Positions 46,637 to 57,836 of a stretch of DNA of 64,000 nt are shown here, piece by piece. Source of the DNA: Pleurodeles waltl (lineage: Eukaryota; Chordata; Amphibia; Caudata; Salamandridae). The position numbers and the translations under genes were made by a program. Each line of letters opens with the position of its first letter. The stretch's first letter is position 1. The notes below the pieces were generated by a model. The model was given only the letters and a program-made list of their open reading frames with translations. It was not told where the DNA came from and did no database searches. Where the stretch lies: contig NC_090446.1 in the NCBI RefSeq assembly GCF_031143425.1, forward strand, positions 1,023,639,066-1,023,703,065. Direction: 5' to 3'.

Positions 46637-49234
46637 TTACTGCAGCCTCGAACGGCTGCCCACTGGGGAAGAGGCTGGGGACTGTCGCTGAGGCTGTAGG
46701 CGTGCCGGGGCGGTGCAGATGGCGGGTGTGGTGGTGGGGAAGCTAGCGGTGTTCGCCGCTGTACAGGTTGGCGTGATCGTGGACAGAAATTGTGACACTA
46801 GTCCCTCAGTCGGTGCCATCATGCCCTCTCCTGACCTGCTCTTCAGCTTTTGGCTCTTCCCCATCTTTGATGGTGCTGCAGTTGTCTTGCCACTATCCCC
46901 TTTGGTTTTTGCTGAGCCCTTGGTGGCTGGTACTTTCGGCTTCTCCCTCCGGGATGTGTGCACCTTTTTCACCTTGGCAGGTGGCGGAATTTCCTTTCCC
47001 TCGCTATGTGGCACACTGGCAGCCCTGATGTGTAGTACACTCGATGACCCCGCAGTTGCTGGCACCACTGTGCCTGGGGATTTGGTGGCTGAGGTGCTGG
47101 GCTGGGACCTGGAAAGGACGGAGGGAGGTGTAGGGAAGCGGTCAATGTTAGCCAGGAAGAATTTTTTAGACACACTGGGACGGGAAGATGGAAGGGGTTT
47201 CGGAGTGGAGGTAGAGGTAGTGGTTGTAGGAGGTGTACGTCTGCTGAATTTGGGTGAAGGTGCATGGGCCGGAGGCTTTTGTGAGGTGGATGGCTGTTGG
47301 GTGGGTGTGTGCCTGCATGTGTGTACTTTGGGAGGAGGGCTCACAGACACACTGGGAGAGGGCACTGGGGATGTGTGAATGGTAGTGGGGTGGTGAGTGC
47401 ATATGAGCGGTGTGTGGTGATGGGCTTGCTGGTGATGGAGGCAGTGCCTGAGGTTGTAGTGCATGCAGGTGTGAGTGGAGATGAGACATGGGGGGAGAAG
47501 GAGGACGTGGAGGATGGGGACACAGTGGAGGCAGTGGATGTGGCTGTGTTTGCATGGGGATGGTGCTTGTGTGAATGCCTGTGGGATGTGTGGTGCTTAT
47601 GTTTGCCTGAGCCACTGTTGTGTTTCGACGAGTGTGCATGCTGGTCTGATGGTGTGCTTGGGATAGGCTGAGGTACAGGGGATTGGGTCTGGGTGGAGGA
47701 AGTTGGAGGGGGGAGGCTGGACACAGGGACAATGGCTGTCATCAGTGCTTAGGCCAGAGCCTGAAATGCTCTCTGGTGGGCTGCCTGCCCAGAATGAATG
47801 CCCTCCAGGTATGCATTTGTTTGTTGCAAATGCCTCTCAACACCCTGGATGGCATTCAAAATGGTAGATTGCCCAACTGTGAGGGATCTCAGGAGGTCAA
47901 TAGCCTCCTCACTGAGGGCAGCAGGGCTGACTGGGGCAGGGCCTGAGGTGCCTGGGGAGAAGGAGATGCCCACCCTCCTGGGTGAGCGGGCACAGGACAC
48001 ACGCTGAGGGGCTGCTGGGAGGGTGGTGCTGGTAGGGGACGTAGCGGCTGTACCTGTTGATGCGGTGGGCACAGAGGTGCCCGCCACTGCAAGGGAGCTC
48101 CCATCAGAGGAGGAGTCGCTGTCACTGCTGTCTGCTCCTGTTCCTGCTGTGGAGCTCCCCTTGCCCTCCGTCCCACTTGTGACTTCAGATTCCGTTGTTT
48201 CGCCCTCCAGGGCCAAGTGGGTTGCAGCTCCTTCCTGCTCCGGTGCCAATGCTCCTCCGCCTGATGATGCTATTGCACACAAGAACAGGGATACAACAAA
48301 AAGGGGGGGGAGACAGAAGAAAGACATGTTCAGTGCATGCAACACCACTACCGTTGGCGGACACAACACACAGGGAGCAGCCCTCTGCACTAAGCCATGC
48401 CAGCAGTTCCTAGAAATTTCAGCTGACCATGGGGTACGAGGCCTAAGACCAATTGCTGGACACCTGGAAGTCACAGGAGCCTGGCTAGGTGTAGATGGCT
48501 CTTACCACTGGTGGGGTTGGGGTGCCACATAGCTTGCCTCACAAGGGACCTTGCCTACAACTTTGCCCTGGCCTAGGGGAACCCACTGCCCACCTCCCCC
48601 ACCCAGACACCTTGTTATGCGTGCAGAGTCAGCTGAATGAGAGTGTACTCACCCCCTTGTGGCTGCTGTGATGCCTTCAAGGGCCCATCCAACTCCGGAT
48701 AGGCCACCGCCAGGATCCGGAACATCAGGGGGGGCATGGAGCGACGGGCACCACTCTCACGTTGGGAGGCCATCCCCAGCTGGGCCTCCACCGTCTTCTT
48801 GCTCCAGCGGCGCAGGTCCTCCCATCTTTTACGGCAGTGGGTGCTCCGTCTGTGGTAGACCCTAGGGTCCGGACGTCCTTGGCGATGGCACGCCAAATAC
48901 CCTTCTTCCGGTGGGCGCTGACCTAGAGGAATGGTACAGGGGGAAAGGAAATTACTTACCCCTCCGGACCGTCATACTCATTACACCCCAGTTCCCACCC
49001 TAGCCCTGACGCACATACACTCACCATCCGCACATGCAGCCCTCAGCCCCCCCAATGTATCTTCCATCCACACCACTCAAAACAGGCATTGCCCATGCAG
49101 CATGCTCACAGTGTACTCACCTGTTTGTCTGGAGGACCGTACAGTTGCGTGTACTGGGGGAGGACCCCATCCACTAGTTTCTCCAACTCCTCCGAAGTGA
49201 AGGCAGGGGCCCTTTCCCCAGACACATGAGCCAT
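46637..49234 (-). pseudogene. Myb/SANT-like Harbinger gene 1, copy C, disrupted
   Basis: Exon 1 is 49234-49121 (MAHVSGERAPAFTSEELEKL), exon 2 48922-48653, exon 3 from 48269 down. Splice sites match copy A. Exon 2 is 270 nt against 271 in A, a 1-nt loss near RTLG that shifts the SANT domain frame. Exon 3 has a TAA at about 47749 just after the AFQALA helix, and a later frameshift near 47400. The domain plan is as in copy A: SANT domain, acidic Ser-rich part, helix (EEAIDLLRSLTVGQSTILNA), Pro/Ser/Thr/His-rich tail, Lys-rich end. It lies wholly within intron 1 of the transposase. Confidence 0.8.
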
Positions 49235-51346
49235 CGTCGCTTCCAGACTGAGGTCACAGCAGCACTTGCAGTGTAGGTCCTCTCCTGTTGAAGGTCAGGT
49301 ATCAAGTCAGTGAACAGACAGAAAATGGTGGTCACATCCGCGGCGGTGCATACCATCACCGCCGCCGTACATCGTCATTGGCTCCTGGGACCCATAGGGC
49401 CCAATGTTAACCAATGCAGAATTGCGCCGCGGTCTTCGACCGCCCACCGTGACGGTGTACAACACCAGCGCAGTTACCTCATATGCCCTTGTCCCACCTT
49501 ATAGGTTAGGCAGCCGCCATTTCAGGAGGCCACATGGGATGGATTTTAAATGCGTCACACCTATCTAGGCTGGGAATATAGACGGATACCTTCACATTGC
49601 AGATTAATAACGTTTCCGAAAAAATAAGACATTGTGATACCTCAGTGTTGGATGACTCTCTGCTCGCTGTTCTCCTCCATAGGGCACGTCCGCTGCGGCA
49701 GGTGATGAGAGGGCGGCATCCTCCGGTGTACAGACCCCTGGTGGACCTGTCGACAATGGGAGAGAGACACATCCTGGTCACATACAGACTTGATCGTGCA
49801 ACAATCCAGGAACTGTGTGCCCAGTTGGAGCCGGACCTGATGTCAGCTCTCCGCCATTCCACAGGAACCCCCCCTCTAGTGCAGGTCCTGTCTGTACTCC
49901 ATTTCCTGGCCAGGGGGTCTTTTCAAACAACAGTGGCCATGGCATCAGGGATGTCCTAGCCAATGTTCTCTAACGTGTTGTCCAGAGTGTTGTCTGCCCT
50001 GCTGAAACACATGCGCAGCTACATCGTTTTCCCTCAGGTGGAGGATTTGCCCACAGTGAAAGGTGACTTCTATGCCCTGGGACATATACCCAACATCATT
50101 GGTGCCACTGATGGTACACGTGTGGCATTTGTACCCCGCAGAAATGAACAGGTGTACAGAAAGCGGAAGAGCTACCATTTGATGAATGTGCAGATGGTGT
50201 ATTTGGCAGACAAGTACATCTCCCATGTCAATGCCAAGTATCCTGGCTCTGTGCATGACCCTTACATTTTGAGGAATAGCAGCATCCCTTATGTGATGGG
50301 CCGACTCCAGAGGCACCGTGTGTGGCTAATAGGTGAGGCCAAAGTCCCAATACAGTTGACATAGGTGTCTGGGTATTGGGCTGTCCCTAAGGGTCAGTGC
50401 GTGTCTAACAGTTGTCCCTCGACATTTGCAGGTGACTCTGGTTACCCAAACCTGTCATGGCTACTGACCCCAGTGAGGAATCCCAGGACAAGGGCAGAGG
50501 AAAGCTACAATGAGGCACATGGGCGAACTAGGAGGGTGATCGAACGCACCTTCGGCCTCCTGAAGGCCAGATTCCGGAGCCTCCATCTGACAAGTGGCTC
50601 CCTATACTACTCACGAAGAAGGTGTGCCAGATAATCATGGCCTGCTGTATGCTGCACAACCTGGCTTTGCGACGCCAGGTGCCTTTTCTGCAGGAGGATG
50701 GGCCAGATGGTGGTCTTGTGGCAGCTGTGGAGCCTGTGGACAGTGAAGAAGAGGAGGCAGAAGAAGAGGATATCGACAACCTAAACAACATCATCATGCA
50801 ATACTTCCAGTGAGACACAGGTAAGAAGATGCCACTGCTTCCCACATCTCATTCTATTGTTGGAACTAGCATAAGTGTGTCATTTTCATTTGGTGTATGT
50901 ACCCTGACTTGTCACTTTGACTTTCCATTTCACAGATTCGGGTCCCACTTTGTGCCCTCTGCTATGTTTACTGCTGGCCTACAGCTGTGTTACATTGGTA
51001 TGTGACCAAGTAAATTGACATTGCTATATTCCAAAGTTATTGCAATTACACATTTGTGAAAGCACAGACTGACTCCAGATTGTTTTGTGATTGAAGTGTG
51101 TTTTTTCCTGTGCTAATAAGTGGAGGGGGTTGTAAAATGAGCTGGGGGGGATGGTGGAGGAATGTCCATGGCAGAGTCCAGTCTATTTGTTTCACAGGTG
51201 CATTGTCCAAAGGGACATAGGAAGTGGAGCAATGGCAGTTTAAGGATGGACAGGGTGACATAGTGGGACAGAAGGGTGACATTCAGAGGGGTCTCATTTC
51301 CTGGCAGGGGTCTTGGCAATGTTCTCTGTCTTGTTCTTGGATCTCA

Positions 51347-52795
51347 GGGACCGTTTGCGGGGTGGTTCTCAATCTGCAGGGGGTGGGTGCTGGTGTCCTG
51401 TTGTTCCTGTGGCAGTGCCTCCTGTCCACTAGCGCCGGCAGAGGTGGAGGGTTGTTCATCGTTCAGGCTAGTGTCAGGGGCCCGTTGGTGTGCCACTGTG
51501 TAACTCATGGTGTTGGCCATGTCTGCCAGCACCCCTGCAATGGTGACCAGGGTGGTGTAAATGGACTTCAAGTCCTCCCTGATCCCCAGGTACTGTTGCT
51601 CATGCAGCCACTGGTTCTTCTGAAACTTGGCCAGTACTGTTGCCATCGTCTCCTGGGAATGATGGTAAGCTCCCATGATGTTGGAGAGTGCCTCGTGGAG
51701 AGTGGGTTCTCTGGGCCTGTTCTCCCCCTGTCGCACAGCAGTCCTCCCAGTTTCCCTGTTATCCTGTGCCTCTGTCCCCTGAACCGTGTGCCCACTGCAA
51801 AGCCCCCAGGTCCCTGATTTTCTTGGGTTGGTGAGTTTGCCTGGGTTCCCTGTAGTGGTGGACACACTGCTGATTGACGTGTCCTGGGGACAAAGGGATG
51901 GGTCCGCTGGGTGGGTGCTGTGCTGGTGTTTCCTGAGTAGGGAGCCTCTGTGGTGGCTTGGGACAGTGTGAGGGGAACCAACTGTTCCGAGGTCCCAGAT
52001 GGGCCGGGCTGGTCATCTTGATCCAGTTGTGCAGAGCTGCTGTCATCACTGTGGGCCTCTTCTGTGGGGGACTAGATATGTCTGGCACCTCCTATCCAGT
52101 GACGTTGGGTAGGGGTCCTGTTGGGATGTAAATGTATAATTATTGTATCTGTGTGTGCCATCGTGTGCAATGGGTGGTTAACCCTCTACTCCAGGGCTTG
52201 CATTATTGACTTGGTCCTTGTGTGATTGGTGATTTTGGGGCATGAGTGAGTCTCTGTAGTGGACATGCTTGGGTGACGGGTGTCCATGCATTGATGTTAC
52301 ATGCAGGGCTTGGATGTGTGGGTTGTGTTGGTGGGGTATCTGTGGGCTGTTGGGGTGATGGGTGTGAGGGTAAGGGTGGGAGTATGTGATGGCATGCAGG
52401 TGGAGTAGAGGGGATAAGGTAGTAAAGATTTGCCTTACCAGAGTCCAGTCCTCCTGCTACTCCTGCGAAGCCCTCGGGCTGCAGTATTGCCAAGACTTGC
52501 TCCTCCCATGTTGTTAGTTGTGGGGGAGGAGGTGGGGGTCCACCGCCAGTCCTCTGTACAGCAATCTGGTGTCTGGAGACCACGGAACTCACCTCTTTCT
52601 GATGTCATCCTGTGTTCTTGGATGCTGTCCCACTGTATTGACCCTGTCGACAATTCTGCGCCATAGCTCCATCTTCCTTGCAGTGGACGTCTGCTGCACC
52701 TGTGATCCAAATAGCTGTGGCTCTACCCGGACAATTTCCTCCATCATGACCCTGAGCTCCTCCTCAGAAAACCTGGGGTTTCGTTGGGGTGCCAT
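51347..52795 (-). pseudogene. Second Myb/SANT-like Harbinger gene (gene 2), disrupted
   Basis: The ATG at 52795 starts MAPQRNPRFSEEELRVMMEE, a Myb/SANT-like domain (Myb_DNA-bind_5 type) with AARKMELWRRIVDRVN-like second helix and TQDDIRKR. Near 52592 a frame change is needed to continue into SRHQIAVQRTGGGPPPPPP. A GT donor lies at 52438 and an acceptor near 52090. The second exon (52089-51347) is acidic and then has a long helix (LHEALSNIMGAYHHSQETMA to AGVLADMANTMSYTVAHQ), probably a coiled coil, with another frameshift near 51780. It differs in sequence from gene 1. Confidence 0.75.
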
Positions 52796-52800
52796 GATGT

Positions 52801-53388
52801 GATGTGAGTGATGTGTAGGGTGGTGTCTTTTGTGATGTGTAAGGGGGTGTGTTGGTGTGTGTTGTTTGCCGTGCGTGGATGTTGTGTAAGTGATGGTGTT
52901 GTGTGTCTGTGGATGCTGGTGTTGTTTTAGGTAGTGTCTTTCTCTGGCGTGCTTTCAAAATTCTGGTAGTAGAGGTTTGTGGGTGATGTGGGTGTGTGCT
53001 TTATATTGGATTGGGTGTGTGGTGTGTGTATGTGTATCAGGTGTGTGTTTTTCAAATTGTCCAATATGGTTGTGTTTTGTACATGTGTGTGTATTTTGAG
53101 CGCGGCGGTGTGTACCGCCAATGGATTACTGCGGTTGAAAGACCGCCGCGTTGATATGTGGGTCGTGATAGTGTGGGCGTATTTCTGTTGGTGTGACGGT
53201 GTCAGCTTTCTTATCGCCAGTTTATCACTGACCTTTGGTGTGGCGGACTTGTGTGGGTCTCTGTATTGTGGCGGATTCCGGGCTGTGGGTCGTAATACCT
53301 GTAGCGGAATTCCGCAGCAGCAGCGGTATGTTGGCGGTCTTTTGCACGGCGGTAAGTGGGATTTACCGCCATGGTTGTAATGAGGGTC
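52801..53388. other. Right arm of Harbinger C, TG-rich then GC-rich terminal region
   Basis: TGTG-rich sequence to about 53095, then GGCGGT-type short inverted repeats to the terminus. It probably holds the gene 2 promoter and transposase binding sites; no genes. Confidence 0.5.
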
Positions 53389-53391
53389 ATA

Positions 53392-54023
53392 GGCCCTCAT
53401 TCCGAGCCTGGCGGGCGGCGGAGGCCGCCCGCCAGGCTTCCCCCCTCCGAAATACCGCTCCGCGGTCGTAAGACCGCGGAGGGTATTCCGAGTTTTCCCC
53501 TGGGCTGGCGGGCGGTCTTCACAAGACCGCCCGCCAGCCCAGGGGAAAACTCCCTTCCCACGATGACGCCGGCTCGTAATAGAGCCGGCGGAGTGGGAAG
53601 GTGCGACGGGTGCAGTTGCACCCGTCGCGTATTTCAGTGTCTGCTTTGCAGACACTGAAATACTTTTAGGGGCCCTCTTACGGGGGCCCCTGCCGTGCCC
53701 ATGCCATAGGCATGGGCACGGCAGGGGCCCCCAGGGGCCCCGCGACTCCCCCTCCCGCCATCCGGTTCCCGGCGGGAGAACCGCCAGGAACTGGATGGCG
53801 GGAGGGGGAGTCGGAATCCCCATGCCGGCGCAGCATGCTGCGCCGGCTTGGAGGATTCCTTTGGGGCAGCGGGAAACCGGCGGGAGACCGCCGGTTTCCC
53901 TTCTCTGACCGCGGCTGAGCCGCCGCGGTCAGAATGCCCCGCGGGGCACCGCCGGCCTGTCGGCGGTGCCACCGCGTCCCACGGCCCTGGCGGACTTGTT
54001 CCGCCAGGGTCGTAATGACCCCC
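53392..54023. mobile_element. GC-rich Harbinger MITE 4 (hairpin-chain type), TSD ATA
   Basis: Ends GGCCCTCATTCCGAGCCTGG and the complement of GGGGGTCATTACGACCCTGG, with ATA at 53389-53391 (shared with Harbinger C) and 54024-54026. Inside, perfect hairpins follow each other: 53491-53551 (29-bp stem, 3-nt loop), 53603-53628 (12-bp stem), 53629-53663 (16-bp stem), 53683-53731 (23-bp stem), and a long near-perfect one around 53775. No genes. Confidence 0.92.
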
Positions 54024-54158
54024 ATAGTCTCTTAAATAAACAGGGCTTTGTAATTTTCTGCCAGACTTCCTCGGAGAGACTTTTTCTCCCACCTTCCTCA
54101 AGCTACTTTTGTCCTTAGCCAAATCATCCTGCGCAGCTTTACCTTAATACACAACCAC

Positions 54159-57070
54159 TCAATTAAGATTCCACACGCGATGGTCATCAGTTTTGACAGC
54201 ATTGGTAAAAATCTTGATGACTCTCATAGGTTTAGACAATTTGTTTCCACAGGTTTGTAACCCAGGGCGTTTTATCAACACAAAGTCACCAACATTCACT
54301 TTAGTCACTTTGATCGCATGACCCCGACCAAAATTTAGCTTGTTATTTCTTGTCTTGGAAGACTCTCTCTCACTCCACTCCTTGTTTTCACCAGTACGTT
54401 CATCCCCACCCAAAAATGTATTAACCCAAGAAGGTTCAAGCATAGTGTTGGGGCATCTCCCACAAAACAAGACAAACGGTGATAGACCTGTGGTTGTATG
54501 AGGTGTAAACCTGTACACCCCAACTTTCTTGATGGCTTCATCCTTCCAGTTCTAGCTGTCATTTTTAGCTAAGGCTATGGTCTCTTTCAATACTCTGTTA
54601 AATCTTTCTACCACACCAAATGACTCTGGATGGTACAACGCACATTTTTTGTGCTTGATCCCACACAAATGAAGAAAATCCTCCATCTCTTTGGAAACGA
54701 GCTGAACTTCATTGTCGGTAGGCATTGTTTCGGGTATACCCTCTCTCATAAACAGATCCTTTAGAAAACGTATGACGTTTTGTGTCTCAATGCCTCTAGA
54801 GAAATATATTTCAGGCCAGAGAGAGAACATATGACAACATAGCAACAATGACATATGTTTCTTGACCATTTCCATGTATTGGCCCTAAAATGTCCAAAGC
54901 AATATCCTTGCATGGTTTATCAGGACAAACTCTCATTATCATAGGTTGAACTTTCGGTTTCATACTTTTCTCACTTATGGCACATTGCATACACTCCCTT
55001 ACTAGACGTTCAATTTGGATGTCCATCCCTGGCAACCAATAGCTGGACTACAATCTTTCCTTGGTTTTAGAAATGCCTACATGACAGCTATAACCCATGT
55101 GCATTAACTTTTCTCTTAATTTAACCGGAGGTATCAACCTGGTGCCACGTACTGCAAACCATCTCTGGTTGTCATATGATCTTTGATCAACCCATAATCT
55201 TTACACAGATCTCCACCCTCATGTTTGTACTTCCAACCATCATTGATGAGTCGTATTACTCTATGCACTGTAGAATTTCCTTCTAATTTGTGACGCCATC
55301 TGTCTTCTGAAATTACTTCATGGTTAATTTCACGAACAAAGTCCATATTCTCATCACAAATATCATCGTCTATTTGATCAGATTTATTCCCAGTAACCAA
55401 CCTCGATAAAGTATCTGCAATCACATTTTTCACTCGAGGGATGTATTTTACCTCAAAGTAATATGCTTGAAGATCAACCACCCACTTGGATATTCTAGAT
55501 GAAATTGAGTCAATCCCTTTCCTATTGAATACCTCACACAAAGGTTTATGATCAGTTCTCACAATGAAGGTAGTACCCCATAACAGTGTTTTCAACTTTT
55601 TGATGGCCCAATGCACAGCAAGGGCTTCTCTTTCAATTACCGAATATCTGCCTTCTGAGCCCTTCAGACTCCTTGATAAAAACATAATGGTGTTCTGTGG
55701 ACCACACCCACCTTGCTGTAAGACTGTGCCAAGACCTTTGAGACTGGCATCAGTCATAATGATAGAACTCTTTTTCGGATCAAAATTCTTTAGTCTGGGG
55801 GCTAGAGATAATTTACTTTTAATTGCCTCAAATTCTTTCTCGCACTCATCACTCCACACAAAGTATATACCTGTTCATAGGAGACCCCTCATGTTGTAAG
55901 TAATTTCAGCAAAGTTTTTAACAAATTTATGATAGTATTCAAACATACCCAAGAAACGCATGAGTTCCTCTTTGGTAGTAGGAGAAACCATTTCTTGAAT
56001 AATACTCACAAGATCAGACTTAGGAGTAACACCCTCACCGGTTATAGTGTGGCCTAAGTAATCAATAGTCTTTGTACCAAACTTGCACTTCTCTAATTTC
56101 ACAGTCAGAATACGATCACTCAACCTCCTTAATACCTGCCTGACCCTTGCATCATGTTCAACATGATCTTTACCATACACTAAAATATAGTCCTGATATA
56201 CACAAACTCCTTCCAACGTTTTAAGCACTCTCTCCATGACCATCTGAAAAACAGAAGCAGCCGAAACTAAACCAAAAGGATGTCTTGTATACCTGAATTT
56301 ACCAAAAGGTGTTATGAAAGCAGTAAGATCCACAGATTCTTTATCAAGTTGTATCTGATGATATACCGCAGCAAGATCAATAGTACTGAAAACTTTCGCA
56401 TCTCCAGTCATCATGAGAAATTGAGCAATATTGGGTAAGGGGTAGCTATCCACCACAACACATCTGTTTAATTGGAGGTCAACACATAATCTAAGTGAAC
56501 CATTGGATTTCCTGGCTGCAACCATGGGGGCCGACCAAGCAGTACTCTCCACCTCCTCAATGATGCCTTGATCTTTGAGTTTGTTCAACTCACATAGCAT
56601 TTCTCCTCTCATGTTTACAGGAACATCTCTAACCTTACTAAAAACTGGAGCTGAATCTGGAAATTTTTTGATGTTGTTTTGATACCCTCTCAAACAGCCC
56701 AATTCATTCCTAAAGACACCTGGAAATTCCCCACACAGAACTTGTTGTAATGCTAAATCTGTTTCAGAAGACTTGTGTGTTACGGAATTGACAGGAATAA
56801 CGTTCTTTATCACAATGGGGTTTTCACTGTTAGGATCCAACATAACCCCCAAATCTCTTTGATGCCACCAACTTATTATACTGTCACCCTTCTTAGACAC
56901 ATATTTCTTCCCAGAAGTAAAAACAATCTTTATATTCAATCAAACCTAAAATATCCATGTAAGTGAATTAACTCCCCACCATAAGCACATGGTTTAATGT
57001 CTGGCCTCATTAGATATAATTGTAATTTTTGCACCAGAATCAAACAAAACCTGCATTCTTTTCCCTTCAA
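54159..57070 (-). pseudogene. Gypsy G2 pol: protease, reverse transcriptase, RNase H, integrase (disrupted)
   Basis: In order on -: the protease active site LFDSGAKIT near 57047; RT 56939-55875 with STIDLAAVYHQI and the polymerase box changed to YQDYILVYG; and RNase H 55859-55134 with IIMTDAS, EREALAVHWA, RTDHKP and ADTLSRL, all four acidic residues present. Integrase comes last in several frames: CMQCAI (55035-54811), ALDILGPI, then MPTDNEVQL and VVERFNRVLKET (54875-54552), with the C-terminal part at 54518-54159. Stops separate the domains. The missing second Asp of the YxDD box alone would abolish polymerase activity. Confidence 0.9.
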
Positions 57071-57189
57071 CCAGGATGAAATTCAAGGGACCGACTCCAT
57101 TTCCTTTACCTACTTGTAACACAATTTGTCCACAATCCAAATCACAGGAGGACAACTTCTCATTATCATCAGTATGAACATCTGCTTAG

Positions 57190-57836
57190 ACTTCCTTAAC
57201 TTGCACACAGAGGTAAAATAACCTTGTTTCTTGCAGAATGTACACACTGCTCATAGAGCGGGACAACTCTTGTCATTAGCATAATTCCCTGATTTATCAC
57301 ATCTAAAACTTCTCTTCTCCCTGCCTGCTGTGGAACAATTATTTTCCTTCTTCCTCGTGCTTGGTAACTTCCTGCTACTACACGTGACAGCGTAAACTAG
57401 GTTAGACGAATCCTTCTTAATTACAGCCACACATTTGAGGGAATGCTCAATTCTTTTTTGCAACAGTTAAAACATCTTCAAGAGTGGGTTCATCCCTGAG
57501 CCATAATTCTTCACAAACATTTTCAATGTTACAGCCTAGCATAAACTGATCTCTTATCCTTTCATCAGCCAAACAAGCAAATTTACATGAAGAAGCAAGG
57601 CTTCTGAGATCTGTTACATAGTTTTCTATGGATTCACCTTCTCTTTGTAATCTTTTCCCAAAGTAAAATCGTTCTAAAATGGTGCTCACCTTGGGAAGAT
57701 AGTGAATGTCTAACTTGCGTATGCAAGTTTCATTCTCATTGAGGTCTATTGCTTCACTGTCTGGAAATTCTGGAAGGTGGTCAAATTTTCTTGACCCTCC
57801 GAGCCCAAGCAGTGAAGCAATAAAGCGGTTCTCCAT
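57190..57836 (-). pseudogene. Gypsy G2 gag (capsid part and degenerate zinc knuckle)
   Basis: The frame from 57836 has the capsid motif GESIENYVTDLRSLASSC and ADERIRDQFMLGC, typical of vertebrate Gypsy gag. A second frame at 57463-57251 has an altered zinc knuckle (FRCDKSGNYANDKSC, where the second Cys and the His are lost). The protein is split by frameshift. 57837-58574 is the non-coding leader. Confidence 0.8.

Larger units (their letters stand above)
45046..50813 (+). pseudogene. PIF/Harbinger transposase (HARBI1-like), one nonsense and one frameshift
   Basis: Exon 1 is 45046-45125 (MEPELYVLP, hydrophobic run, Arg-rich WRRRTR). Exon 2 is 49683-50332 and exon 3 is 50432-50813; the introns are about 4.56 kb and 99 bp, both GT-AG, with phases that join. 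DDE residues: Asp in IIGATDGTRV (about 50098), Asp in PGSVHDPYIL (about 50255) and Glu in RRVIERTFGLLKARF (about 50543). The C-terminus is acidic (EEEEAEEEDID). A TAG at 49957-49959 replaces a codon in the SGMS-PMFSNVL helix, and about 50614 has a 1-nt loss (TCACGAAG) that moves IIMACCMLHNL to another frame. Gene 1 lies antisense inside the first intron. Confidence 0.88.
44837..53388 (+). mobile_element. Harbinger DNA transposon, copy C, full length, TSD ATA
   Basis: The left end GGCCCTCATTACAACCCTGG and right end (complement of GACCCTCATTACAACCATGG) are flanked by ATA (44834-44836, 53389-53391). Length is 8552 bp. Order: terminal hairpin-rich region, transposase exon 1 (+), minisatellites, gene 1 (-), transposase exons 2-3 (+), gene 2 (-), TG-rich right arm. 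Inserted in Gypsy G2 between integrase and the polypurine tract. PIF/Harbinger elements move by a DDE transposase helped by a Myb-like protein. All three genes of this copy are damaged. Confidence 0.93.

Noticed and set aside
46713..47378. 221-codon open frame on + as a separate gene
   Set aside because: It is antisense to the Pro/Ser/Thr-rich exon of gene 1. Lack of stops follows from that composition.
53389..53391. Treating Harbinger C and the adjacent MITE as one element
   Set aside because: Each has its own pair of matched ends meeting at the shared ATA, and the MITE type occurs alone at 9973, 25491 and 29874.
52927..53823. 298-codon open frame on - spanning Harbinger C right arm and the MITE
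   Set aside because: It crosses two independent transposon ends and the shared ATA, so it is a chance frame in GC-rich palindromes.
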